A DNA stretch of 64,000 nucleotides from an uncultured Faecalibacterium sp. (GTDB lineage Bacteria; Bacillota; Clostridia; Oscillospirales; Ruminococcaceae). The stretch covers positions 1 through 64,000 of the forward strand of contig UQDV01000003.1 of assembly GCA_900539945.1 (NCBI GenBank), read 5' to 3'. How positions within the stretch are numbered: position 1 is the first letter of the stretch; every line of letters starts with the position of its first letter. This document shows positions 15,243 to 23,854 of the stretch, in pieces. Position numbers and translations under genes: made by a program. Below the pieces are notes generated by a model that saw only the letters and a program-made list of their open reading frames with translations, searched no databases and was not told where the DNA came from.

Positions 15243-15451
15243 AAAGTTCCTCACTTTCCCGGGAGTAACCGTGCCCCGCAGCGCTTGCGGTGCCTGCCCG
15301 GCGGGGGCGGCATTCCGGCACGGCCTTGAATGACTGAGCACCCACAGCGTACCACAACCGCAACAGTTTGGCAAGGTTTTTCAGCGAATCCCCAAAAATT
15401 TTTCAGGAAAGAAGATCTGCCTCCGCGCGGAAGAAAACATGCCGGTGCCTC

Positions 15452-15480
15452 TTGTGAAAATCCGGAAAATATGATATACT
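15452..15480 (+). promoter_or_regulatory. Promoter of tRNA-Gln (UUG)
   Basis: TTGTGA (15452-15457), a 17-base spacer and TATACT (15475-15480), 11 bases before the tRNA. Confidence 0.7.
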
Positions 15481-15491
15481 GTTTTGCACGA

Positions 15492-15565
15492 TGCGCCATC
15501 GCCAAGCGGTAAGGCAGGGGACTTTGACTCCCCCATCGTAGGTTCGACTCCTGCTGGCGCAACCA
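15492..15565 (+). tRNA. tRNA-Gln (UUG)
   Basis: TGCGCCA pairs with TGGCGCA, the anticodon arm is GGGGA-CTTTGAC-TCCCC, the T arm is GTTCGACTCC, and CCA is encoded. It reads the CAA codon, complementing the CUG isoacceptor at 7294. Confidence 0.93.
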
Positions 15566-15603
15566 AACGCCCCGGAAGCTGGAAGGCTTCCGGGGCGTTT
15601 TTT
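15565..15603. terminator. Terminator of tRNA-Gln, also facing the carboxypeptidase gene
   Basis: AAACGCCCCGGAAGC pairs with GCTTCCGGGGCGTTT, then T-run. Confidence 0.9.
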
Positions 15604-15620
15604 GCTTATTCGAGAACCGG

Positions 15621-16961
15621 TCAGCGGCGGTGGATCTTCCGGGTGGGGCGGCGGTGGTTCCTGCGGTTGAGCAGCAGCCAAAGCCCGTAGATGGCGGCGC
15701 TGAGCACGCTCAGCACGATGACCACTTTCAGATACAGGCTGCCCAGAAATTCGCGGATCTTGGCCACGGTGAGCAGCAGGGCGTTCTGATCCACATCCTG
15801 CCCGGCAATCAGGTTCACCACGCCGATGGTCTCGCCCGCCAGCTTCAGCTCCACGGTGCCCACCACGTCGCCCTGCCGGATGGGCGCACAGACGTAGTCC
15901 GGCAGGTGGAAATACTTCTGGGTCACGCTGCCGTCGCCGGTGGAGGGCAGCAGGGTCATCATGCTGTCGGCCGGATACAGCTGCAGGGTGTCGGTGTCGG
16001 CGGAATACTTCACCGGGATCTCGGCCAGCGCCAGGTCGGTGTCCAGTGCGGCCTGGATGGAAAAGGTGTCGAACACCCAGTCGATCAGCCGCACCGTCTC
16101 ATACAGGGCCGGGCGGCGGTTGGCGTAGCCGAAGGTGTCGCAGGTGTCGGGGCTTTGCATCACACAGAAGATATAGGTGGCACCGTCCTGATTGGCCCAG
16201 GAAACGTAACTCTGGTTTCCGCTGTCCTTCTTGTAGGCGGTCACGTCGCACATGCCGCCCTGCATGGCGCTGCGGTAGTAATTGCCGCCGCTGCTTTTGC
16301 TCAGGGCTGCATTCTGGCTGACCAGCACCGACGGAGACCGGTGCTTCTCCTTGGCCGGCATGGTAAAGGTGGGCACGCCGGAGATCTGCACAAAGGCGTC
16401 AAAGCTCATCAGGTAGCGCAGGATCAGGTACATGTCCACAGCGCATGTCACGTTGCCAGTGTCGATGCCGCAGGCGTCCGTCCAGGTGCTGTTCGTGGTG
16501 CCGATGCGCTGAGACAGGGCGTTCATCTGGCTCACCCAGCCGTCCAGATCCCCGCCCGACAGGGTATAGGCAAGGCCCATGGCAGCTTCGTTGGCGTTGC
16601 GGGTGACCATGGCGTACAGTGCTTCGCGGTAGGTGAAAGTCTCGTTGGAGCGCATGTCGGCGTTGCTGGTGTTGTGCACATAGTCCGAGATGGCAAACGG
16701 CATCTGGAAGGTGTTGTCCAGCTGGTCGGCATAGTTGGTCAGCACCAGTGCGATGGTCATATACTTGGTCAGGCCACCGGCGGACACCTGTTTGGTGCTG
16801 TCCTTTTCGTAGACGATGATGTTGGTGTCGGTGTTCACGATGTAGGCGCTCTGGGCCTGCACCTGATAGACGGGGGAGGGGTCGAACATGGCACCTGCCG
16901 GCAGCACCAGGCAGCTGAGCAGGAGTGCAAACGACAGGATCAGTGCAAAAATACGTTTCAT
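15621..16961 (-). CDS. S11 D-Ala-D-Ala carboxypeptidase homologue without catalytic residues
   Basis: A 446-residue secreted, membrane-anchored protein of the DacF/PBP5 family: signal peptide (1-24), S11 domain, C-terminal beta domain, and a membrane segment (about 413-433) with a basic tail RRNHRRPTRK. The fold markers align, but all three active-site boxes are altered. SxxK is GLTK (VSAGGLTKYMT, Gly63 for Ser), SxN is NAN (122-124), and KTG is replaced by MQG (about 233). It should not cleave D-Ala. A role as a peptidoglycan-binding or regulatory pseudoenzyme is possible. The frame is intact for its full length, so it is under selection. I start at MKRIFALIL; the TTCCTTCAA-side ribosome site is weak. 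Confidence 0.85.
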   Translation of the reverse strand: MKRIFALILSFALLLSCLVLPAGAMFDPSPVYQVQAQSAYIVNTDTNIIVYEKDSTKQVSAGGLTKYMTIALVLTNYADQLDNTFQMPFAISDYVHNTSNADMRSNETFTYREALYAMVTRNANEAAMGLAYTLSGGDLDGWVSQMNALSQRIGTTNSTWTDACGIDTGNVTCAVDMYLILRYLMSFDAFVQISGVPTFTMPAKEKHRSPSVLVSQNAALSKSSGGNYYRSAMQGGMCDVTAYKKDSGNQSYVSWANQDGATYIFCVMQSPDTCDTFGYANRRPALYETVRLIDWVFDTFSIQAALDTDLALAEIPVKYSADTDTLQLYPADSMMTLLPSTGDGSVTQKYFHLPDYVCAPIRQGDVVGTVELKLAGETIGVVNLIAGQDVDQNALLLTVAKIREFLGSLYLKVVIVLSVLSAAIYGLWLLLNRRNHRRPTRKIHRR

Positions 16962-17143
16962 GTGGACAATTCCTTCAAAAAGCGATAAACTATACGAAGC
17001 AATGCGCACCGGCAGCGGTACGCAGAAAACACAAATGGAACAGCAGACGCTGTATACTTTATAATAACAGGTTTGCCGGGACGTGACAAGGGCTTTGCGG
17101 CTTTTGGCTGCGGTTTTGCACGCTCCGGCACAGGAGGACGGGA

Positions 17144-17839
17144 ATGGTATATCTGACAGGCGACACCCACGGCGATCTGGACCGGTTCCGGCACGGGCGG
17201 CTGCGCTGGCTGGGCAAACGGGACATCGTGGTGGTGCTGGGCGATTTCGGCTTTGTGTGGGACGGCAGCGCAGAGGAACAGAAAAAGCTGGACTGGCTGC
17301 GAAAGCGGCCGTATACCCTGCTGTTTCTGGACGGTTCCCACGAGAATTACGACCTGCTGGCCCAATATCCGGAAACAGAGCGGTTCGGCGGCCGGGTGCA
17401 GAGCCTGGGCGGCAATGTCTACCATGTGTGCCGCGGCAGCGTGCTGGAGCTGGAGGGCAAAAAGTACCTGTGCTTCGGCGGGGCCGAAAGCCCGGACCGG
17501 GAGGAACGGGAGCCGGGCGTGAACTGGTGGAAGCAGGAGATGCCCTCCGATGAAGAATATGCGGCCTGCGAGCAGGACCTGGAAGCCTGCGGCTATCAGG
17601 TGGATTATGTGCTCACCCACGACGCGCCAAGCAGATTCCTGGATTTTACGGTGCTGGCCAGCGGCGAGACCAACCAGCTGCACCAGTTCCTGGACAAAAT
17701 TCTGTTGAAGCTGACCTATGAAAAATGGTTCTTCGGCTGTTATCACCGGGATGTGCAGCTGTCCACCAAGAGTCGCTGCGTGTTCTGCGACGTGATCCCC
17801 ATGGGGGACCGGCACGCAAAGCGGCTGTTTCGCCGATAG
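17144..17839 (+). CDS. Calcineurin-like metallophosphoesterase
   Basis: A 231-residue soluble enzyme with the dimetal phosphoesterase motifs in order: GDTHGD (about 6), VLGDFGF (about 31), DGSHENYD (about 63, a GNHE variant), THDAPS (about 159) and GCYHRDV (about 198). The substrate cannot be read from sequence; relatives act on small phosphoesters or protein phosphates. GGAGG is 7 bases before the ATG. The next gene starts 10 bases after its stop, so they are co-transcribed. Divergent from the carboxypeptidase homologue. Confidence 0.85.
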   Translation: MVYLTGDTHGDLDRFRHGRLRWLGKRDIVVVLGDFGFVWDGSAEEQKKLDWLRKRPYTLLFLDGSHENYDLLAQYPETERFGGRVQSLGGNVYHVCRGSVLELEGKKYLCFGGAESPDREEREPGVNWWKQEMPSDEEYAACEQDLEACGYQVDYVLTHDAPSRFLDFTVLASGETNQLHQFLDKILLKLTYEKWFFGCYHRDVQLSTKSRCVFCDVIPMGDRHAKRLFRR

Positions 17840-17849
17840 GAGGTATAAA

Positions 17850-18884
17850 ATGCAGGTCACAGTAAAACTTGCTACCCGGGAGGGCGCTGCCCATATCAGC
17901 GGCATTCTGGCGGGCTTTACCCTGCTGGCAAAGCGCGGGGAACTGACTTTGCGGGTGTTGGACGCGCGGCAGGGCAGCCCCATTGCCCGGGAGGCGCTGC
18001 TGGAAACTGAAATTGACGGCCGCACGGTGGTGTTTGATCTGATGGACGGCTACTTCTACAACGACCCGGCGGCGGTGCAGGCGCTGTTCAGCCGGGCAGA
18101 TGTGGTGTTCAAGCGCTCCTTTTCGGCTGAGAAGAACCGGCAGTTCCCAGGAGATATCTCCGCAAAGCTGCGGCCGCTGGGTCTGAACTACTACGTTACC
18201 TGTCCGGGTTCGCCGTTGGATGCGGAGCGCAGCGCAAAGAGCCGCCTGAAGCAGTGGGCACTTTCCACCCGTTGCTATCCGCAGGACTTTGAAGCCCGGC
18301 TGACCCGGGTGCGCAAAAAGCCGCGCATCCTCTTTCTCACCCGTCTGTGGGACCCAGAGGAGCCGGCGGTGCAGCAATATCCGGACTTACAGGCAGAGTG
18401 GCGGCAGGTGAACGCAGACCGCATCGAGCTGCTGCACCGGCTGCAAAGCGCCTTCCCGGCGCAGTTCACCGGCGGCGTGTCCGACAACACCTGTGCCCGG
18501 CGGCAGTGCCCGGAACTGATCGTGCCGGACATGCTGACCGGCAAGCGCGCCTACCTGCACCGGATGCAGCACACCGAGATCTGTGTGGCTTCTACCGGAC
18601 TGCACGGCTCTACCGGTTGGAAACTGGCCGAGTATGTGGCGGCGGGACGTGCTATCGTTACCGAGCCGCTGCGGTACACCTTGCCGGGCGGCTTTGAAGA
18701 AGGGAAAAACTATAAAACGTATACGTCCCCGGCACAATGTGAGGAGCAGCTGCGGCAGCTGCTGGCAGACCCGGCGGCGATCTTAGCCATGGCGCAGCAC
18801 AATGCGGACTACTATCAGATGTGGCTGCGGCCGGAACAGCAGGTGCGGCAGGCTTTGCGGCAGCTGGAAACAGGGGAGTTGTAA
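17850..18884 (+). CDS. Glycosyltransferase-like protein
   Basis: A 344-residue soluble protein with a two-domain GT-B look. The C-terminal half holds STGLHGSTGWKLAEYVAAGR (about 249-268) then AIVTEPLRY, GKNYKTYTSP and a helix-rich end. That is the usual donor-sugar pocket and 'remember the E' style region of GT4/GT1 relatives. The N-terminal half is poorly conserved with VVFDLMDGYF and ADVVFKRSFS. AGGAGG is 7 bases before the ATG. It sits between a phosphoesterase and an acyltransferase, suggesting a small unit that decorates a cell-surface glycan. Donor and acceptor unknown. Confidence 0.65.
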   Translation: MQVTVKLATREGAAHISGILAGFTLLAKRGELTLRVLDARQGSPIAREALLETEIDGRTVVFDLMDGYFYNDPAAVQALFSRADVVFKRSFSAEKNRQFPGDISAKLRPLGLNYYVTCPGSPLDAERSAKSRLKQWALSTRCYPQDFEARLTRVRKKPRILFLTRLWDPEEPAVQQYPDLQAEWRQVNADRIELLHRLQSAFPAQFTGGVSDNTCARRQCPELIVPDMLTGKRAYLHRMQHTEICVASTGLHGSTGWKLAEYVAAGRAIVTEPLRYTLPGGFEEGKNYKTYTSPAQCEEQLRQLLADPAAILAMAQHNADYYQMWLRPEQQVRQALRQLETGEL

Positions 18885-18900
18885 GGGGGAAAAACGGGGT

Positions 18901-20013
18901 ATGGAGGAACAAAAACGGCATAGCGGCTTTGAGACGATGCGCATCCTCAGCATGGTAATGATCATTCTGATGCACGGCATCGGGCACGGCGGGCTGGGCA
19001 GCGCCGTGCCGCAGGGGTCGGCGGCATTCTGGATCTACTGGCTGCTGTTTATTCTGGCGCGTGTATCCACCAACTGTTTTGTAATGCTTTCCGGCTATTA
19101 TCTGTCAGAGCGCAAGGGACCTGTTCATGTCGGGCGGCTGTTCCGCATTGGGGCACAGGTGTGGTTTTACTCCATGCTTACCTTCTGCGTTGCGGTCAAG
19201 GCCGGGGCAGTCCCGCTTTCGGCGGTCAAGCTGCTTCGGGCGCTTTTACCCCTTACCTCCAACGGCTACTGGTTCGCCTCGGCCTATTTTCTGATGTACC
19301 TCTCGGTGCCGGTGCTGAACGCGGTGGTGCAAAGCCTTGACCGGCGGCAGTACAAAACGCTGCTGCTGGTGGCGCTGCTGCTGCAAAGCGTGTGGGGCAC
19401 GCTGTTCTACTGGGCAACGGATGTGACCTTTGTAAATAACGGGTACAGCTTTATCTGGTTCTATACCCTGTATTTTATGGCAGCCTATTTCCGCAAATAC
19501 CGGGTGACTGTGCCCAGCGGGCTGTGTCTGCTGGCATATCTGGCAGCTTCGGCGGCGGGGCTTTTCAACCGGATGCTGGCGCTGCGGGTGGAAAACGCTT
19601 TGCACCTGAACGGTTTTGTAAATACCGTCAACGGCTATCAGGCACTGGCTACGGTCATTGCTTCGGCAGCAATGTTTCTGCTGTTCCAGAATATCCGCAT
19701 CCGCTCGGATTACTGGCGGCGCTGGGTCTTTCGGCTGGCACCGCTGTCCTTCGGGGTATACCTGCTGCACGACAGCGATTTTACCCGGGCGCTGCTGTGG
19801 CGGCTGGTAGACCTGCCCCGGTTCGGCGGGGCGCTGCTGCCCTCGCTGGCTTACCTGACTGGCGCGGTGCTGCTGATCGCCGTGGCGGGCTACGCGGTGG
19901 ATGCCGTGTATCAGCGGCTCTACCGCCTGCTGCGCCTGCCCGCACTGGAAACAAAGCTGGATGCCCTGACTGCCTGCATTCTGCAAAGGATCGTCGGGAG
20001 TGAAAAAGCGTGA
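18901..20013 (+). CDS. Membrane acyltransferase, OafA/YrhL family (acyltransferase 3)
   Basis: A 370-residue integral membrane protein with about ten membrane segments. The family opens with GFETMRILSMVMIILMHG (residues about 9-26), whose Arg and His are the catalytic landmarks; FVMLSGYYLSER (about 62) and SFGVYLLHDSD (about 280) follow. Such enzymes O-acetylate surface polysaccharides. The start at 18901 has a weak ribosome site (AAGGGGGA) and lies 17 bases after the glycosyltransferase stop, so translation may be coupled. Confidence 0.85.
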   Translation: MEEQKRHSGFETMRILSMVMIILMHGIGHGGLGSAVPQGSAAFWIYWLLFILARVSTNCFVMLSGYYLSERKGPVHVGRLFRIGAQVWFYSMLTFCVAVKAGAVPLSAVKLLRALLPLTSNGYWFASAYFLMYLSVPVLNAVVQSLDRRQYKTLLLVALLLQSVWGTLFYWATDVTFVNNGYSFIWFYTLYFMAAYFRKYRVTVPSGLCLLAYLAASAAGLFNRMLALRVENALHLNGFVNTVNGYQALATVIASAAMFLLFQNIRIRSDYWRRWVFRLAPLSFGVYLLHDSDFTRALLWRLVDLPRFGGALLPSLAYLTGAVLLIAVAGYAVDAVYQRLYRLLRLPALETKLDALTACILQRIVGSEKA

Positions 20014-20056
20014 AAAAAGCGCTGTCACACGAGTTTTTGTGTGACAGCGCTTTTTT
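20013..20056. terminator. Bidirectional terminator, acyltransferase and recG
   Basis: AAAAAAGCGCTGTCACAC pairs with GTGTGACAGCGCTTTTTT. It overlaps the stop codons of both convergent genes. Confidence 0.93.
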
Positions 20057-22115
20057 AGTTCATCGGCCCGGCCTTGTCGAACATCTGCTGTACCTGTGCG
20101 GCCAGCAGGGCGTGCTCCGGGGCCTGTAGCAGCGGGTCCTCCGCCAACATGGCCAGTGCTTCGCTCTGGGCGGCGTGGAGGGTGCGGGTGTCGTTCATCA
20201 GGTCGGCAATTTGCAATGTGGGCAGACCGTGCTGTCGGCTGCCGAAAAAGTCGCCGGGGCCGCGGGTCTCCAGGTCGTACTGGGCCACGGCAAAGCCATC
20301 GGTGGTGCTGCAGAGGAACTTCAGCCGCTTTTGCACCGCTTCGCCGGTATTGTCGCTGACCAGAAAGCACCAGCTCTCGGCGGCACCACGGCCCACCCGG
20401 CCGCGCAGCTGGTGCAGGGCGCTCAGGCCATAGCGCTCCGCGTTCTCGATGACCATGACGCTGGCGTTGGGCACGTCCACGCCCACCTCAATGACTGTGG
20501 TGGACACCAGTGCGTCCAGCCGCCCGGCCTTGAAATCCTCCATGACAGCGGCCTTCTCCTTGGGTTTGAGCTTGCCGTGCATCAGACCCACCCGGCGGTC
20601 GGGCAGAAGGGCCTTGGCAATGTCCTCGTAGTAGGTCTTGACCGCGTTCAACCCGCCGTCGGGGGTGTCCTCAATGGCGGGGCACACCAGATAGACCTGC
20701 CGCCCCTTGTCGATCTCCTGATCGAGGAAATGGTACAGGTCCCGCCGTTTTTTGCCGGTGATGCACCGGGTCTTGACCGGGGTACGGCCGGGGGGCAGCT
20801 CGTCCAGAATGGAGATGTCCAGGTCTCCGTAGAGGAGCAGGCCCAGTGTGCGGGGAATGGGGGTGGCGCTCATGACCAGCAGGTGCGGATTCACGGCCTT
20901 TTCGGCCAGCATGCCGCGCTGCCGCACGCCGAAGCGGTGCTGCTCGTCGATGACGGCCAGCCCCAGCCGGGCAAACTCCACCCCCTCGCTGAGGATGGCG
21001 TGGGTGCCCACGATGAGGTCCGCTTCATCGCCCCGGATGGCGGCCAGCGTGGTGCGCTTTGCAGCGGCTTTCATGCCGCCGGTGAGCAGGGCCACCCGCA
21101 TGCCAAAGGGGGCCAACATCCGGTTCAGACCCTCGGCGTGCTGTGCGGCCAGAATCTCAGTGGGGGCCAGCAGAGCAGCCTGATACCCGGCCCGGATGCA
21201 GGCCCAGATGGCGGCAGCCGCTACCAGCGTTTTGCCGCTGCCCACGTCACCCTGTAACAGGCGGTTCATGGAGTGCTCCCCGGCCATGTCGGCCAGGATC
21301 TCATCCACAGCCCGGCGCTGAGCACCGGTGGGAGAGAAGGGCAGGCTGGCCCAGAAGGGTTCCGGGTCGGTGGGCTGCATGGGGGCACCGGTGGCGGCGG
21401 AGCCGCGGTTCTTCATGCGGCCGATGCCCAGCTGCAGCACCAGAAGCTCTTCATAGATGAGCCGCCGCCGGGCCGCAAAGGCTTCTTCTTCGGTGGCAGG
21501 GCGGTGGATGGCCCGCACGGCTTCGGCCTTGGAGGGCAGGCGGTATTTGCGGCGCATCTCCTCCGGCAGCGGGTCGGGCAGAAGCTCGGCATGGGGCAGC
21601 AGCTGCCGCACGCACTTGGCAATGGCACTGCTGGAAAGACCCTCGGTCTGGGGGTACACGGCCTCGAACGGGGCTGCCTGCACCTGTTCGGCAGTGCGCA
21701 CCAGCGGGTTGACCATCTGACGCCGCAGCATCCCGCCGGTGACGATGCCCTGAAAATAGTATTCCTGCCCGATCTCCAGTTTCTGGGCGGCATAGGGGTT
21801 GTTGAACCAGGTGATCTCCAGCCCGGACACGTCATCCCCGGCGGTGACCCGCTCCATCCGCCGCCCACCGGGCAGGATGCGCCCGCCGGGCTTGGCAAAC
21901 ACCTCTGCCTTGACCACGCATTCGGTGTCGGCAGGGGCTTCCGCAATGGAGTAGGGCTTCGTAAAGTCGATGTATTTACGGGGATAATGGCACAGAAGGT
22001 CGGCCAGCGTCACGATGCCCAGCTTCTCGAACCGCTCGGCGGTCTTGGGGCCTACCCCTTTCAGGTAGCGCACCGGCGTGTCCGGCGTGAGGGTGATGCG
22101 GTTTTCGGCAGGCAT
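20055..22115 (-). CDS. recG: ATP-dependent DNA helicase RecG
   Basis: A 686-residue helicase that regresses stalled replication forks and branch-migrates Holliday junctions. The N-terminal wedge/OB domain begins with VRYLKGVGPKTAERFEKLGI (about 15-34). Helicase motifs follow: GDVGSGKT (Walker A, about 285), APTEILA, VIDEQHRFG (DEQH, about 383) and MSATPIPRT (motif III, about 407). Later come TTVIEVGVDVPNA (motif V) and QLRGRVGRG (motif VI, about 581). Length is normal. AAAGGAG precedes the ATG. It appears to be a single gene. Confidence 0.97.
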   Translation of the reverse strand: MPAENRITLTPDTPVRYLKGVGPKTAERFEKLGIVTLADLLCHYPRKYIDFTKPYSIAEAPADTECVVKAEVFAKPGGRILPGGRRMERVTAGDDVSGLEITWFNNPYAAQKLEIGQEYYFQGIVTGGMLRRQMVNPLVRTAEQVQAAPFEAVYPQTEGLSSSAIAKCVRQLLPHAELLPDPLPEEMRRKYRLPSKAEAVRAIHRPATEEEAFAARRRLIYEELLVLQLGIGRMKNRGSAATGAPMQPTDPEPFWASLPFSPTGAQRRAVDEILADMAGEHSMNRLLQGDVGSGKTLVAAAAIWACIRAGYQAALLAPTEILAAQHAEGLNRMLAPFGMRVALLTGGMKAAAKRTTLAAIRGDEADLIVGTHAILSEGVEFARLGLAVIDEQHRFGVRQRGMLAEKAVNPHLLVMSATPIPRTLGLLLYGDLDISILDELPPGRTPVKTRCITGKKRRDLYHFLDQEIDKGRQVYLVCPAIEDTPDGGLNAVKTYYEDIAKALLPDRRVGLMHGKLKPKEKAAVMEDFKAGRLDALVSTTVIEVGVDVPNASVMVIENAERYGLSALHQLRGRVGRGAAESWCFLVSDNTGEAVQKRLKFLCSTTDGFAVAQYDLETRGPGDFFGSRQHGLPTLQIADLMNDTRTLHAAQSEALAMLAEDPLLQAPEHALLAAQVQQMFDKAGPMN

Positions 22116-22266
22116 GGCGTGTCAGCTCCTTTCCTGGATGCAATATAGCCATTGTAACACGGAGCGGCAGCGGATGCAAATGGCCTAAAAAGGAAAAACC
22201 GGCAGGACCTTTGCCTTTGGGCAGGAACTGTGGTACACTCGGAAGAAAAAGAGAGGGAGAATATGT

Positions 22267-22749
22267 ATGGAGATCCGCAAGGGGACCTTAAAGGACTTGG
22301 AGGCCATTGCAGCGGTGGAGGCAGCCTGCTTCCCGGCGGCAGAGGCGGCTACGGCAGAGGAGTTTGCCGGGCGGCTGCAGCAGTACAGCGATCATTTTTG
22401 GCTGCTGTGGGAGGGGGAAAGGCTGCTGGCCTTTGTGGATGGTTTTTGCACCGACTGGCCGGACCTGACCGATGAGATGTACGCCGACGCCTCCCTCCAC
22501 CGGGAGAATGGTGCCTGGCAGATGATCTTTGGGGTAAACACCATCCCGGCCTGCCGCAGGCAGGGGTACGCCGGGCAGCTGCTGCAACAGGCCATTGCCG
22601 ATGCCCGGGCCCAGGGCCGGAAGGGGCTGGTACTGACCTGCAAGGAGGCTCTGGTGCACTACTATGCAAAGTTCGGCTTTGTGAACGAGGGGGTTTCCGG
22701 CTCCACCCACGGGGGCGTGGTGTGGTACCAGATGCGGCTGAAGTTTTAA
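22267..22749 (+). CDS. GNAT-family acetyltransferase
   Basis: A 160-residue protein with the acetyl-CoA loop IPACRRQGYAGQLLQQAIADA (about 97-117, the R/Q-x-x-G-x-G/A signature). The C-terminal part reads LVLTCKEALVHYYAKFGFVNEG. The fold is complete; the substrate is unknown. AGGGAG lies 10 bases before the ATG. It is a single gene. Confidence 0.85.
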   Translation: MEIRKGTLKDLEAIAAVEAACFPAAEAATAEEFAGRLQQYSDHFWLLWEGERLLAFVDGFCTDWPDLTDEMYADASLHRENGAWQMIFGVNTIPACRRQGYAGQLLQQAIADARAQGRKGLVLTCKEALVHYYAKFGFVNEGVSGSTHGGVVWYQMRLKF

Positions 22750-22856
22750 AAAAGCCTTCCCTCTCTTGGGGCAAGGCGGCATTGTGCAACGCGAAATGAC
22801 GGAAGAGGGAAACTGTCGGCTGATGGCTCCCCTCATTTTTTTAGAAAAAAGGTAAC

Positions 22857-22890
22857 AAAAAATCCCGGGAACCGAAGTTCCCGGGAATCT
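22857..22890 (-). terminator. Terminator of the tRNA operon
   Basis: ATTCCCGGGAAC pairs with GTTCCCGGGAT on the minus strand, then a T-run, just past tRNA-Cys. Confidence 0.88.
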
Positions 22891-22892
22891 TT

Positions 22893-22967
22893 TGGAGGTG
22901 ACGACCAGATTTGAACTGGTGGATGAGGGTTTTGCAGACCCTTGCCTTACCACTTGGCCACGTCACC
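22893..22967 (-). tRNA. tRNA-Cys (GCA)
   Basis: GGTGACG pairs with CGTCACC, the anticodon arm is AGGGT-CTGCAAA-ACCCT, and CCA is encoded. Last gene of the operon. Confidence 0.93.
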
Positions 22968-22995
22968 ATATTTAGGAGTGGGATTCCACTCCTGT

Positions 22996-23071
22996 TGGAG
23001 CGGCCGACGAGGCTCGAACTCGCTACCTCCACCTTGGCAAGGTGGCGCTCTACCAGATGAGCTACGGCCGC
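22996..23071 (-). tRNA. tRNA-Gly (GCC), copy 2
   Basis: GCGGCCG pairs with CGGCCGC, the anticodon arm is CCACC-TTGCCAA-GGTGG, and CCA is encoded. It is identical to the copy at 23343. Confidence 0.93.
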
Positions 23072-23239
23072 ATATTCGGTGCATTTTTCCCTGCACCCTC
23101 CCGAGCGATTCTTGCGAATATCGGGGCCCCCGCGAAAGCTTGCGAAGCAAGATTTTGTGGGGAAGAGGAGGAATTTCAGAGTTTGTTACGGCGGTCTTAC
23201 TTGTAAGACTGCCAGACAAACGACTGACATTCCGACGAG

Positions 23240-23313
23240 CGACCCGGATCGGGCTCGAACCGACGACCCCCAGCGTGACAGGCTGGTGCTCTAACCAACT
23301 GAGCTACCGGGCC
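23240..23313 (-). tRNA. tRNA-Asp (GUC)
   Basis: GGCCCGG pairs with CCGGGTC, the anticodon arm is CCAGC-CTGTCAC-GCTGG, discriminator G, no encoded CCA. The 168-base gap to the next tRNA holds no gene I can support. Confidence 0.92.
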
Positions 23314-23342
23314 ATATTGGAGCAACTGCTGCTGCTCCGTTA

Positions 23343-23418
23343 TGGAGCGGCCGACGAGGCTCGAACTCGCTACCTCCACCTTGGCAAGGTGGCGCTCTAC
23401 CAGATGAGCTACGGCCGC
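23343..23418 (-). tRNA. tRNA-Gly (GCC), copy 1
   Basis: Same sequence as 22996-23071, with CCA encoded; the pair looks like a recent duplication inside the operon. Confidence 0.93.
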
Positions 23419-23448
23419 ATATTGGAAACCCGGCTGGGTTTCCTTGAC

Positions 23449-23524
23449 TGGTGCCTCCGATCGGAATCGAACCAATGACACGGGGATTTTCAGTCCCCTG
23501 CTCTACCGACTGAGCTACAGAGGC
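23449..23524 (-). tRNA. tRNA-Phe (GAA)
   Basis: GCCTCTG pairs with CGGAGGC, the anticodon arm is GGGGA-CTGAAAA-TCCCC, and CCA is encoded. First gene of the operon. Confidence 0.93.
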
Positions 23525-23540
23525 GCACCGGACGATGATT

Positions 23541-23568
23541 ATTATACCTGAAATTTCGATTTTGTAAA
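23541..23568 (-). promoter_or_regulatory. Promoter of the tRNA operon
   Basis: On the minus strand TTTACA (23563-23568), a 16-base spacer and TATAAT (23541-23546), 17 bases before tRNA-Phe. Confidence 0.75.
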
Positions 23569-23689
23569 GGGGTAAATGCGAAATTTTTTAAGAAAATTGA
23601 AACTTTTTTGATTTTGGGCGTTCCAGCGCATAAAATAAGAATGACTTTTTTGACGTACTCCGGATGACCGGAAAAGCCGCAAAGACCAT

Positions 23690-23718
23690 TTGACATTATT
23701 AACAACCTATGGTTTAAT
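23690..23718 (+). promoter_or_regulatory. Promoter of parE
   Basis: TTGACA (23690-23695), a 17-base spacer and TTTAAT (23713-23718), leaving a leader of about 130 bases. A second possible -10, TATTAT, lies near 23766. Confidence 0.55.
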
Positions 23719-23854
23719 AAAAACAGAAATGTACAGGCGCTTTTGCCCTTTTTCTCTGCTCATACCTATTATAGTAAGAAAGAGGGCAGGAGCGTTTTAT
23801 GATTTTGACTACAGACGGCCCGCGCAGAACGCTGCCCGGGCCGGGAGGAGCAGC

